DNA from: Bacteriovorax sp.
Lineage (GTDB): Bacteria > Bdellovibrionota > Bacteriovoracia > Bacteriovoracales > Bacteriovoracaceae
DNA: 20,006 bases
Direction of reading: 5' to 3'
NCBI GenBank assembly: GCA_030654205.1
Contig: JAURXW010000088.1
Coordinates: 1 to 20,006, forward strand
The position numbers and the translations under genes were made by a program. Positions 7,252 to 13,729 of the stretch are shown here, piece after piece (position 1 is the first letter of the stretch; every line of letters begins with the position of its first letter). The notes below the pieces were generated by a model that was not told the origin of the DNA, made no database searches, and was given only the letters and a program-made list of their open reading frames with translations.

Positions 7252-7884
7252 TCAAAGTAACTCAGAAAATTTAATATTTTTTGCTGTTTTTGTTCCACGT
7301 AGAACATTTAAATTTTTAAAACCTAAAAGTACACGTCCTTCAGTTCCCTCTACTTCGTATGAAACTTCTTCTATTAATTCCCATGTATCCAAAAGTTCTT
7401 CGATATCTTCAAGCTCATAAAAATTTGGTCCTTTATAGATAAAAACATAGAGAGTTTTATTTGTTTTTAATAATGGAAGTAATTCGCTTACCTTACCAAC
7501 AGCTTTAAAAGTTACAACTGCATCACGGTCAAAAATAACTTCTTCGAATCTTTGATGCATTAATTTTACATTTTGCAGCTTAAGGCTTGTTGCAATTTTA
7601 GAAACAATCTGAACTTTTTTAGCTCTTGCATCAAAACCATAAAATTTCTTTGTAGGGTTTTGAAAGGCAAGCGGTAAAATCGGAAAACCGCCACCAAAGC
7701 CAATATCCACAAGCAAGCCAGTTTTCTCTAATGCTTTTTTGAAAACATCACTATGAACTTCTGGCAAGACTGAATCCATGATCTGTTTATTATAAAATTC
7801 TTCAGGCCCTTCAATTCTGGTTAAATTAATACCAGCAAACTCGCCTGTAAGTAGATCTAGATAGTTTTGACTAAAATTTTTCAT
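7252..7884 (-). CDS. rsmG: 16S rRNA (guanine527-N7)-methyltransferase RsmG
   Basis: SAM-dependent enzyme that methylates N7 of G527 (E. coli numbering) in the 530 loop of 16S rRNA. Its 210 residues match the family. FAGINLTRI (16-24) corresponds to the usual WNkkiNLT region. The SAM-binding motif VDIGFGGGFPILPLA is at 59-73, with GFDARAKKV following at 83-91. The start ATG overlaps the mnmG stop by 1 nt (TAATG), which suggests coupled translation. The mnmG-rsmG-parA-parB order is the classic origin-proximal arrangement. The 3' end of the coding region contains a parS site (7291-7306), so codons for about NVLRGTK are constrained by DNA function. Confidence 0.97.
   Translation of the reverse strand: MKNFSQNYLDLLTGEFAGINLTRIEGPEEFYNKQIMDSVLPEVHSDVFKKALEKTGLLVDIGFGGGFPILPLAFQNPTKKFYGFDARAKKVQIVSKIATSLKLQNVKLMHQRFEEVIFDRDAVVTFKAVGKVSELLPLLKTNKTLYVFIYKGPNFYELEDIEELLDTWELIEEVSYEVEGTEGRVLLGFKNLNVLRGTKTAKNIKFSELL
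7291..7306. promoter_or_regulatory. parS site 1 (inside the rsmG coding region)
   Basis: TGTTCCACGTAGAACA differs by one base from the perfect 16-bp palindrome TGTTCCACGTGGAACA, a well-known chromosomal parS form bound by ParB. It lies about 90 nt before the parA start codon. An identical copy exists at 9740-9755. Two identical 16-mers, both beside parA/parB and a few kilobases from oriC, make this a confident call. Confidence 0.93.
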
Positions 7885-9737
7885 TAAATTATGTTTCCGG
7901 CCACGTAGGCTAAGGTAGCGGGTCTTATTCCTTCAATTCTTTGTAATTGAGCGAAAGTTTCCGGTTTTGTGTTCTTAATTCTAAGCTTGCACTCAAAGGA
8001 TATATTTTTGGATTCTATCAAAAGTTCCCAATTAAGTTTTTTCTTTCCAAGCTTATTTATTTTTTCAGACTCAATAACTGCTCGGTCAATATAACCTTCA
8101 TATTTAACAGCAATTGCTACAGTTCTAATTACATCAGAGCTAAAACTGATTCCAAATCGCAATGTCTCTCTTTCTAAAACATCTACTGGGCTATTGTTAG
8201 GTCTTTTTAACAATTCTTTGAAGCTTATATTTATATCCAATGGTCCATAATTATTGTCTTGAAAGTATTTTTTACTTTCTACATTCGAATAAATCATGGT
8301 CGATTCAACTAATTTTTCCAAAAGCTCTACTTCTTCAAGAAAATTCTCTTGATAAAGATCTAATTTTGAAAATAAAGCCAGCTCTCTTCTGTATTTTCTA
8401 ATGCGAGAAATAGTATTGTCCTCTCTAACGTATAGTCTATTTTCAGAACGTGCTGTAAATAATCGATAGGGCTCATCCCTTTTATTGGTCACTAAATCTT
8501 CAATCATGACACCAATATAAGAATCATTTCTGTCCAAAATAAGCTCTTTACGATTTAGAAAAGACAAACTTGCATTTATTCCGGCCATAATTCCCTGACC
8601 AGCTGCCTCTTCGTAGCCGGATGTACCACAAACTTGACCAGCAAAATAAAGTCCAGGGATTGAGACATACTCCATTGTACGTGCAAGCTGAGAAGTATCT
8701 ACTACGTCATACTCTACAGCATAGCCATGAATAAGTATTTTTGCATTTTCAAGCCCCTTAATAGTTCGTATAAAACTCTCTTGAACATCTTTGGGCAATG
8801 AAGTGGATACTCCATTTGGATAAATTGTATCCAAATTCAAGCCCTCTGGCTCTACAAAGACATGGTGAACATCTTTATCGGTATATCTATAAGCCTTATC
8901 TTCAATACTAGGACAATATCTAGGACCAACTCCCTTGATTTGACCATTGAAAATTGGAGAACGTTCTTTGTTAGAACGAATAATTGATAATGTGTCTGAA
9001 TTTGTACGAGTTAAATAGCACGGAAGCTGAATCAATTCTCTATCGAACGAAGTATTAAGAGAATGAAAATTTCTAGTTAGAGGGTCACTTAACTGCGGCT
9101 CCATAACAGAATAATTAATAGTGTTTTTATCTAAGCGAGGCGGAGTTCCTGTTTTAAATCTATTGGGAGTTGTGCGAATTTCTCTAAAGAGTGAATTCAA
9201 ACCTGCAGATTTTGCACAACCAACTCGCCCTCCCGAATTTTGCTCTTCGCCTGTATGCAACTTTCCATTTAAAAATGTTCCAGTTGTCACAATTATTTTC
9301 TTGGAAAAATATTTTACATTATCAACTGTAGTAAGCTCGAAGCCCGATTTGTGGTGATCAACAGTCTCAACCATTTTTCTTATGATAGTTAAATTTTCCA
9401 ATTTACCTAAAAACAATTCAGCATTTTCTGCATAAATATCTTTATCAATTTGTACCCTGGTTGATTGAACCGCAAAGCCTTTTGATTCATTTAATGTTCT
9501 AAATTGAATACCGGCCCTGTCTGCCAATATTCCCATTAAACCACCAAGTGCATCAATCTCTCTAACGACTTGCCCCTTACCCACTCCGCCAATTGCGGGG
9601 TTACAAGGAGCCGATGCTAATTGAGAATCTGGAGAAGAAATCAGAGCTACGCTCAAACCAAATTGACTTGCAATCCATGCTGCCTCGGATCCGGCATGGC
9701 CACCACCAATTATTAGAATATCGAAATTATTTTTCAT
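7884..9737 (-). CDS. mnmG: tRNA uridine-5-carboxymethylaminomethyl modification enzyme MnmG (GidA)
   Basis: FAD- and NADH-dependent partner of MnmE. Together they install the carboxymethylaminomethyl or aminomethyl group on U34 of certain tRNAs. The 617 residues are close to the usual 620-630. The Rossmann FAD motif GGGHAG is at 11-16, followed by the signature CNPAIGGVGKGQVVREIDALGG. KTGTPPRLD, GPRYCPSIEDK (with the conserved cysteine) and AGQVCGTSGYEEAAGQG are all present. The C-terminal helical domain ends with AQLQRIEGIRPATLAYV. It shares 1 nt with rsmG downstream. The ATG begins 2 nt past a parS site whose GTGGAAC half also supplies the only Shine-Dalgarno-like bases. Confidence 0.98.
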   Translation of the reverse strand: MKNNFDILIIGGGHAGSEAAWIASQFGLSVALISSPDSQLASAPCNPAIGGVGKGQVVREIDALGGLMGILADRAGIQFRTLNESKGFAVQSTRVQIDKDIYAENAELFLGKLENLTIIRKMVETVDHHKSGFELTTVDNVKYFSKKIIVTTGTFLNGKLHTGEEQNSGGRVGCAKSAGLNSLFREIRTTPNRFKTGTPPRLDKNTINYSVMEPQLSDPLTRNFHSLNTSFDRELIQLPCYLTRTNSDTLSIIRSNKERSPIFNGQIKGVGPRYCPSIEDKAYRYTDKDVHHVFVEPEGLNLDTIYPNGVSTSLPKDVQESFIRTIKGLENAKILIHGYAVEYDVVDTSQLARTMEYVSIPGLYFAGQVCGTSGYEEAAGQGIMAGINASLSFLNRKELILDRNDSYIGVMIEDLVTNKRDEPYRLFTARSENRLYVREDNTISRIRKYRRELALFSKLDLYQENFLEEVELLEKLVESTMIYSNVESKKYFQDNNYGPLDINISFKELLKRPNNSPVDVLERETLRFGISFSSDVIRTVAIAVKYEGYIDRAVIESEKINKLGKKKLNWELLIESKNISFECKLRIKNTKPETFAQLQRIEGIRPATLAYVAGNII

Positions 9738-9739
9738 AT

Positions 9740-9755
9740 TGTTCCACGTAGAACA
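9740..9755. promoter_or_regulatory. parS site 2 (at the mnmG translation start)
   Basis: TGTTCCACGTAGAACA, identical to the site at 7291-7306, lies in the 65 nt gap between mnmE and mnmG. It ends only 2 nt before the mnmG ATG. On the coding strand the half-site GTGGAAC takes the place of the ribosome-binding sequence. ParB occupancy could therefore affect local transcription; this last point is inference. Confidence 0.93.
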
Positions 9756-9802
9756 TCTTCATTATTATTAAAGGGATATTTATTATAAAAATATAAGGAT
9801 GA

Positions 9803-11284
9803 CTATTTCCCTATGCAGAAATTCGAAAATATTGAATTTAATACATCATCAGCTGAGACTATTCCGACAAGTTCACTCAGGTAATTAGAAAAGATATTAA
9901 CCTCTGAGGACAGAATAGCAACATCATCTATCTCATTGATTTTTAATGAAAACAGCTGCGCTTTTAAGTGAATATTATTTATACAGTGACGATGCCTCTC
10001 TAACAAAATTGGACTGTTGGCCGACTCATGTCTAAATTTTTTGGATAATAAATTCTTTACAAGTGGTTCTATAGGACCAATTTCAATTAAAGTCTCTGGT
10101 CCTATAGAACCACTATTACTTCTTGGTCCTATAGAACCACTTTTACTTCCTGGTCCTATAGAACCATTATTACTCAGTGGTCCTATAGAGCCAGTTGCAA
10201 AACTGGCTGAAGCAATTAAAGAGGTAGAAATATTTGATAAATCAAGATCAGAAACCTTAGACAAAAAATCAGGTCTATCAGAGTGAGAAATGATTAAAAA
10301 ATCAAAATGCACATCAACTAACTTCGCTAAATAATCAGGATTGGTTTCAAAGGGATTTATAATTAAAATTTTGTAAAATGCTCGATTTAAAATTTCAAAC
10401 GCTCTCTCAATACCAATATTTTCAATCTCATCGCTTGACTCTCTAATACCAGCAGTATCAATCAAACTATAATTGGTCCCATCAACTTGAATCACTTCAG
10501 AAATATAATCCCGAGTAGTTCCGGCAACAGAAGAAACGATAGAGCGATTATGCTTAACAAGTAGGTTAAAAAGGGAGCTTTTCCCTGCATTGGTCTGGCC
10601 AACAAGAACAAGCTCGGGAGACAAAAGAGAAGAAATATTACCTTGAGTACGAGAGTGCAGGGAATCCAAAATAGATAAGAAACCATTGAAGGAATCGTTA
10701 AAAAGCAATTTTGATTCTGACTCCCCTATATCTTCAGAAAAATCTATCGAAATTTCTACTGCTGCCTTGAGCTTTAAAAAACTATTATAAAGTCTTAAGT
10801 ATTGAGCATGCAACTCACCTTGCAAAATATCTAAACCTTGGGAAAGCATAAGGCTAGAATTTGCATTAAGCAGCATATCTAGACCTTCAACTTGTGAAAG
10901 GGACAATTTTTTATTCTTGAGAGCACGGTAGGTAAATTCACCAGGATGAGCGGATCTAAAATGACCTTTTAAAATAAACAAATCCAAAATAATTTGAATA
11001 TTAAGTAAATTTCCATGAACAGAGAGCTCTAAAACATTTTCATCAGTATAGCTTTCACCCTTGGGGAAAAAAACCATGAGAACATTATCTAAAATACGTT
11101 CTTCGGAAACAATATTAGTTAAATGCGAAAAACGCTTTTTTACTTTAGCTAAATTAAAAGAAAAAAAAGGTTGAAGTGATAGAAGTGATTTAAAACCAGA
11201 GAGCCTAATCACGGCAATTGCAGTATTGGAAACATTTCCAGTACTGCATGCAATGATAGGTAAATCGTCAGTGTAAAAATTCAT
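9803..11284 (-). CDS. mnmE: tRNA modification GTPase MnmE with a repetitive insertion in the G domain
   Basis: GTPase that, with MnmG, modifies the wobble uridine of tRNAs. The N-terminal tetrahydrofolate-binding domain runs over about 1-118 (AIAVIRLSG, HPGEFTYRA). The G domain has G1 GQTNAGKS (229-236), G2 GTTRD (255-259), G3 DTAG (276-279) and G5 SAS (359-361). The helical domain ends in the conserved FCIGK (489-493). At 493 residues it is longer than the usual 450-465. The excess is a tandem GSIGP repeat at about 365-407, between G5 and the final G-domain helix. The G4 motif, normally NKxD, reads SHSD (333-336). No strong ribosome site precedes the ATG. The gene is 17 nt after yidC. Confidence 0.96.
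   Translation of the reverse strand: MNFYTDDLPIIACSTGNVSNTAIAVIRLSGFKSLLSLQPFFSFNLAKVKKRFSHLTNIVSEERILDNVLMVFFPKGESYTDENVLELSVHGNLLNIQIILDLFILKGHFRSAHPGEFTYRALKNKKLSLSQVEGLDMLLNANSSLMLSQGLDILQGELHAQYLRLYNSFLKLKAAVEISIDFSEDIGESESKLLFNDSFNGFLSILDSLHSRTQGNISSLLSPELVLVGQTNAGKSSLFNLLVKHNRSIVSSVAGTTRDYISEVIQVDGTNYSLIDTAGIRESSDEIENIGIERAFEILNRAFYKILIINPFETNPDYLAKLVDVHFDFLIISHSDRPDFLSKVSDLDLSNISTSLIASASFATGSIGPLSNNGSIGPGSKSGSIGPRSNSGSIGPETLIEIGPIEPLVKNLLSKKFRHESANSPILLERHRHCINNIHLKAQLFSLKINEIDDVAILSSEVNIFSNYLSELVGIVSADDVLNSIFSNFCIGK
10064..10193 (-). repeat. Tandem and inverted 16-bp near-palindromes inside mnmE
   Basis: On the coding (minus) strand TGGTTCTATAGGACCA occurs at 10151-10166, 10124-10139 and 10097-10112. 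A one-base variant, TGGCTCTATAGGACCA, is at 10178-10193. The starts are exactly 27 bp apart. A fifth copy at 10064-10079 is in the opposite orientation, 33 bp from its neighbour. The tandem copies encode GSIGP plus a four-residue S/N/K-rich linker; the inverted one encodes GPIEP. The 16-bp cores are nearly identical even at silent positions, while the 11-bp linkers vary. Each tandem core can fold as a 6-bp RNA stem with a UAUA loop and one G-U pair. Confidence 0.95.
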
Positions 11285-11301
11285 AATAGTAAAACATTTT
11301 C

Positions 11302-12780
11302 TTAATCGGCCATTTTATAAACAATCGTTTGTTGAACAACACCAACAACTGTAGATACGAAAATATATAGAACCAATCCCGCAGGAAGGCTCTTCATAAT
11401 GAATGCGAAAACAACTGGCATAAACATCATAATTTTTTGTTGAGTTGGATCAACAGTTGTTTGTGGAGTTAATTTTTGCTGAGCAAGCATAGCAAGCCCC
11501 ATCAAAACCGGTAATACGTAGAATGGGTCATGAATACTTAAATCATGAATCCAACCGTAAAAAGGAGCACCAACAAGCTCTACAGCACTATAAAGAACAC
11601 GATAAATAGCGAAGAAAAATGGCATTTGCAAAAGAAGTGGAAGGCATCCACTTAAAGGATTGGCCCCTGCTTTTTTAAAAAGATCCATCGTTTCTTTTTG
11701 CATTTTTTGAGGTTCATCTTTATATTTTTCTTTAATTTTTTGAAGCTCAGGCTGAATTCCTTGCATCTTCTTCATACTTTTAAAAGATTTGTATTGAAGT
11801 GGAAAAGTAATTAAACGAATAAGAATTGTTAATAAAATTATCGCAATACCGTAGTTGGGAATAAATTTATGAATAAACTGAAGACCTCTTAAAATTGGCA
11901 CAGCTAAAACTGCAAAAAAACCAAAATCAACGGCCAAATGAAGATTATCCCCAAGCCCAATCAAGGTATCATAATTTTTCTTTGTAAAAACAAGATCACC
12001 ACTAAAAGTCTTAGATGCCGTTGGAACATCGACAATTAATTGACCGGCAGTTGTTGTTTTGTACTTAGCAGGAATTTTATCATTTAAAATGAGTGCAAAT
12101 AAGTGGTAGTTGAAATCAACACCAAACCACTTCAAAGTACCATCTTCATCTTTGTCATTCGTAACAGCTATGAGTTTAACGTCGTTGCCAAAAAGAGCAA
12201 ATTGTCTAACTTGACCATTATCTAATTTCTTTTCTTTAGCATCGAAAATAAAACGGTATTTATAAGCTTTGTCCGAAGACAAATTAAAAGCGACTCGCCC
12301 ATTATCCAAAATACTTGCGGTAAAATTAACACCGTAGTTTGTATTTTTTCCTGAAATTTTATTGGAACCAGATTGGACCATTTGAAAAAATAAATCCATA
12401 GGTCCGTAATCTGTTACAACTTGAATTTTTAAGGGAAGGGCGACATCAGTAAGTGAACTAAAACTAAATACTGAATTTGGATTTTTCATTTCAGTCACAG
12501 AAAGATCGTTATTTATACGAAATTCAAAACCATTATGAGAAAGCGTATTAGAAGTAATAGTCATTGGTAGATTAGCTGCATTTGCTGGTGTTCCAGAACT
12601 CAAAACCGCAGCATCAGTCGCATCTTTAGAGTCAATGGTTTTGGTAGCAAGAGCTTCTGTTGTAATAGCTTTCGGAGTATTAACATTATTTTTAGGAGCA
12701 AAATAATATTGCCAACCGAATAAAACAACTCCTGAAAGTAGAACGGCAACGAACGCGCGTTTCTGATCTGAATTTAACAT
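11302..12780 (-). CDS. yidC: Membrane protein insertase YidC (Oxa1/Alb3 family, long Gram-negative form)
   Basis: Inner-membrane insertase and chaperone for membrane proteins, including F0 subunits. The 492 residues have the Gram-negative layout. TM1 is at about 9-27. A low-complexity linker rich in A, T, S and N (about 32-75) precedes the periplasmic P1 beta domain (about 78-270). The conserved insertase core is about 305-490: IRLITFPLQYKSFKSMKKMQ contains the positively charged groove residue R322, and NPLSGCLPLLLQMPFFFAIYRVL and SLPAGLVLYIFVS follow. GGAG lies about 8 nt before the ATG. It sits 18 nt after yidD. No jag-like RNA-binding gene separates it from mnmE, unlike in Firmicutes. Confidence 0.98.
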   Translation of the reverse strand: MLNSDQKRAFVAVLLSGVVLFGWQYYFAPKNNVNTPKAITTEALATKTIDSKDATDAAVLSSGTPANAANLPMTITSNTLSHNGFEFRINNDLSVTEMKNPNSVFSFSSLTDVALPLKIQVVTDYGPMDLFFQMVQSGSNKISGKNTNYGVNFTASILDNGRVAFNLSSDKAYKYRFIFDAKEKKLDNGQVRQFALFGNDVKLIAVTNDKDEDGTLKWFGVDFNYHLFALILNDKIPAKYKTTTAGQLIVDVPTASKTFSGDLVFTKKNYDTLIGLGDNLHLAVDFGFFAVLAVPILRGLQFIHKFIPNYGIAIILLTILIRLITFPLQYKSFKSMKKMQGIQPELQKIKEKYKDEPQKMQKETMDLFKKAGANPLSGCLPLLLQMPFFFAIYRVLYSAVELVGAPFYGWIHDLSIHDPFYVLPVLMGLAMLAQQKLTPQTTVDPTQQKIMMFMPVVFAFIMKSLPAGLVLYIFVSTVVGVVQQTIVYKMAD

Positions 12781-12798
12781 GAAAAAAACTCCAACAAA

Positions 12799-13014
12799 TT
12801 AACGTTTAGGTACGGGATCGTGCCCGCCTTCACAAAACGGATGACATCTAGTTATTCGTCGAAATGAATACCATAAAGCCTTGGGAATTGGAAACTGCTG
12901 AAAGCACTCTTTTGAATATTCTGAACAAGTCGGATAAAAACGACAATTTGGACCTAAAAGAGGAGAAATAAAATACTGATAAAATTTTATTAATTGTAAA
13001 AAAAAGTTTTTCAA
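12799..13014 (-). CDS. yidD: Membrane protein insertion efficiency factor YidD
   Basis: Small membrane-associated protein that aids YidC-dependent insertion. The 71 residues contain an amphipathic start (KNFFLQLIKFYQYFISPLLG) and the three-cysteine core CRFYPTCSEYSKECF. GGHDPVPKR closes the protein, as in the family. The start is TTG at 13012-13014, overlapping the rnpA stop as TTGA. An in-frame stop three codons upstream of the TTG and the lack of any other early start leave it as the only sensible choice. Its expression is probably coupled to rnpA. Confidence 0.96.
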   Translation of the reverse strand: MKNFFLQLIKFYQYFISPLLGPNCRFYPTCSEYSKECFQQFPIPKALWYSFRRITRCHPFCEGGHDPVPKR

Positions 13015-13385
13015 GAACGCTCAACTTGACGTTTAAGATAAACAAAAAATTCATCTAAATTTTTAAGTAAACACTGTTCTTTGAATTCTTGAGATTCACT
13101 AACTAGTGAGCGATTCCAAGAAACAACAAATAAGACATCACAACCTAAAAATTTATAATCTGATTGACGAAATGATTCACGAATAAGACGTTTTAATCGA
13201 TTACGATCATGAGCCTTCCCTAATTTTTTAGGTACACTCAAACCAATACGAGTTTGATTAAAAGAATTTTTCTTATAATAGATAATTAATGAGGGCTTCT
13301 TAAAGGAAAGCGAATCGACTTTAAGCTCAGAAAAATCGCTGGCCGAGAGAAGGCGAAATATTTTTTCAAACCGACTGTCAGCCAT
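13011..13385 (-). CDS. rnpA: Ribonuclease P protein component
   Basis: Protein subunit of RNase P, which helps the catalytic RNA bind precursor tRNA and remove its 5' leader. The 124 residues are typical. The RNR motif RNRLKRLIRESFR spans 61-73, preceded by RIGLSVPKKLGKAHD (46-60), which is the family signature. The start ATG lies 6 nt after the rpmH stop with no clear ribosome site of its own, suggesting translation by coupling. The 3' end overlaps yidD by 4 nt. The rpmH-rnpA-yidD-yidC order is widely conserved. Confidence 0.97.
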   Translation of the reverse strand: MADSRFEKIFRLLSASDFSELKVDSLSFKKPSLIIYYKKNSFNQTRIGLSVPKKLGKAHDRNRLKRLIRESFRQSDYKFLGCDVLFVVSWNRSLVSESQEFKEQCLLKNLDEFFVYLKRQVERS

Positions 13386-13391
13386 TAGCTA

Positions 13392-13544
13392 TTACTTAGT
13401 GCTAGAAGTTACCGTGAGCTTAGCTCTACCTTTAGCTCTTCTTGCCTTAATAACGTTTTTACCACCTGGGCTTGCCATTCTTTTTAGGAATCCATGGATT
13501 CTAAGTCTTTTTAATTTCTTTGGTTGCCACGTTCTTTTGCTCAT
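13392..13544 (-). CDS. rpmH: 50S ribosomal protein L34
   Basis: Small basic protein of the large ribosomal subunit. The 50 codons read MSKRTWQPKKLKRLRIHGFL, then KRMASPGGKNVIKARRAKGR and AKLTVTSSTK. This gives the family's KRT.QP.k.kr...HGFr.RM.t..G..vl..RR.KGR..L pattern. The ATG is at 13542-13544 with AGAGGA upstream. Tandem stops TAA and TAG end it at 13389-13394. It is the first gene of the minus-strand cluster and faces dnaA across a 185 nt divergent spacer. Confidence 0.98.
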   Translation of the reverse strand: MSKRTWQPKKLKRLRIHGFLKRMASPGGKNVIKARRAKGRAKLTVTSSTK

Positions 13545-13587
13545 TCAGCTATCCTCTAAAACAACATTAAATAATTGGAGTGATACG

Positions 13588-13614
13588 ATTATATTTTCTT
13601 TTGTGAAAGGTCAA
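13588..13614 (-). promoter_or_regulatory. Candidate promoter for rpmH-rnpA-yidD-yidC
   Basis: On the minus strand TTGACC (13609-13614) is followed by a perfect TATAAT (13588-13593) after a slightly short 15 nt spacer. The -10 lies about 44 nt upstream of the rpmH ATG. This is the best sigma70-like promoter in the rpmH/dnaA divergent spacer. I found no convincing promoter for dnaA in the same spacer. Confidence 0.6.
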
Positions 13615-13729
13615 TGCTAAACAAGCCGCGTCACATGTAAGAAAATGTGAAATTCTGTTTTGTTGCTAATAAGTTTTGGGCCATGTTACATCTCTTGTCT
13701 CACAATTTTTAGACCTCGGAGCACATGCA

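Noticed and set aside
9782..9805. Promoter for mnmG based on a perfect TATAAT at 9782-9787 (minus strand)
   Set aside because: No acceptable -35 hexamer lies 15-19 nt upstream, and TATAAT is expected by chance in such AT-rich spacers.
10064..10193. A small CRISPR-like array (16-bp repeats with 11-17 bp spacers)
   Set aside because: Spacers are only 11 bp for the tandem copies and similar to one another, one repeat is inverted, the array is in frame within mnmE and no cas genes are nearby.
10017..10286. An 89-codon plus-strand reading frame with GPIEP repeats opposite mnmE
   Set aside because: It is the complement of the palindromic repeats in mnmE. The near-palindromic unit reads as a repeat on both strands. 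It has no ribosome site, and mnmE is clearly the real gene.
12848..13054. A 68-codon minus-strand frame overlapping yidD and rnpA
   Set aside because: It is an out-of-frame reading of yidD and rnpA, both of which have clear family signatures; its product resembles nothing known to me.
13631..13650. Inverted repeat TCACAT-N8-ATGTGA in the rpmH-dnaA spacer as an operator
   Set aside because: Only 6-bp arms in A+T-rich DNA, with no second copy and no convincing dnaA promoter to relate it to.
13676..13729. dnaA start at TTG 13676, 18 codons upstream
   Set aside because: No ribosome site precedes it, while the ATG at 13730 has GGAG at a good distance.
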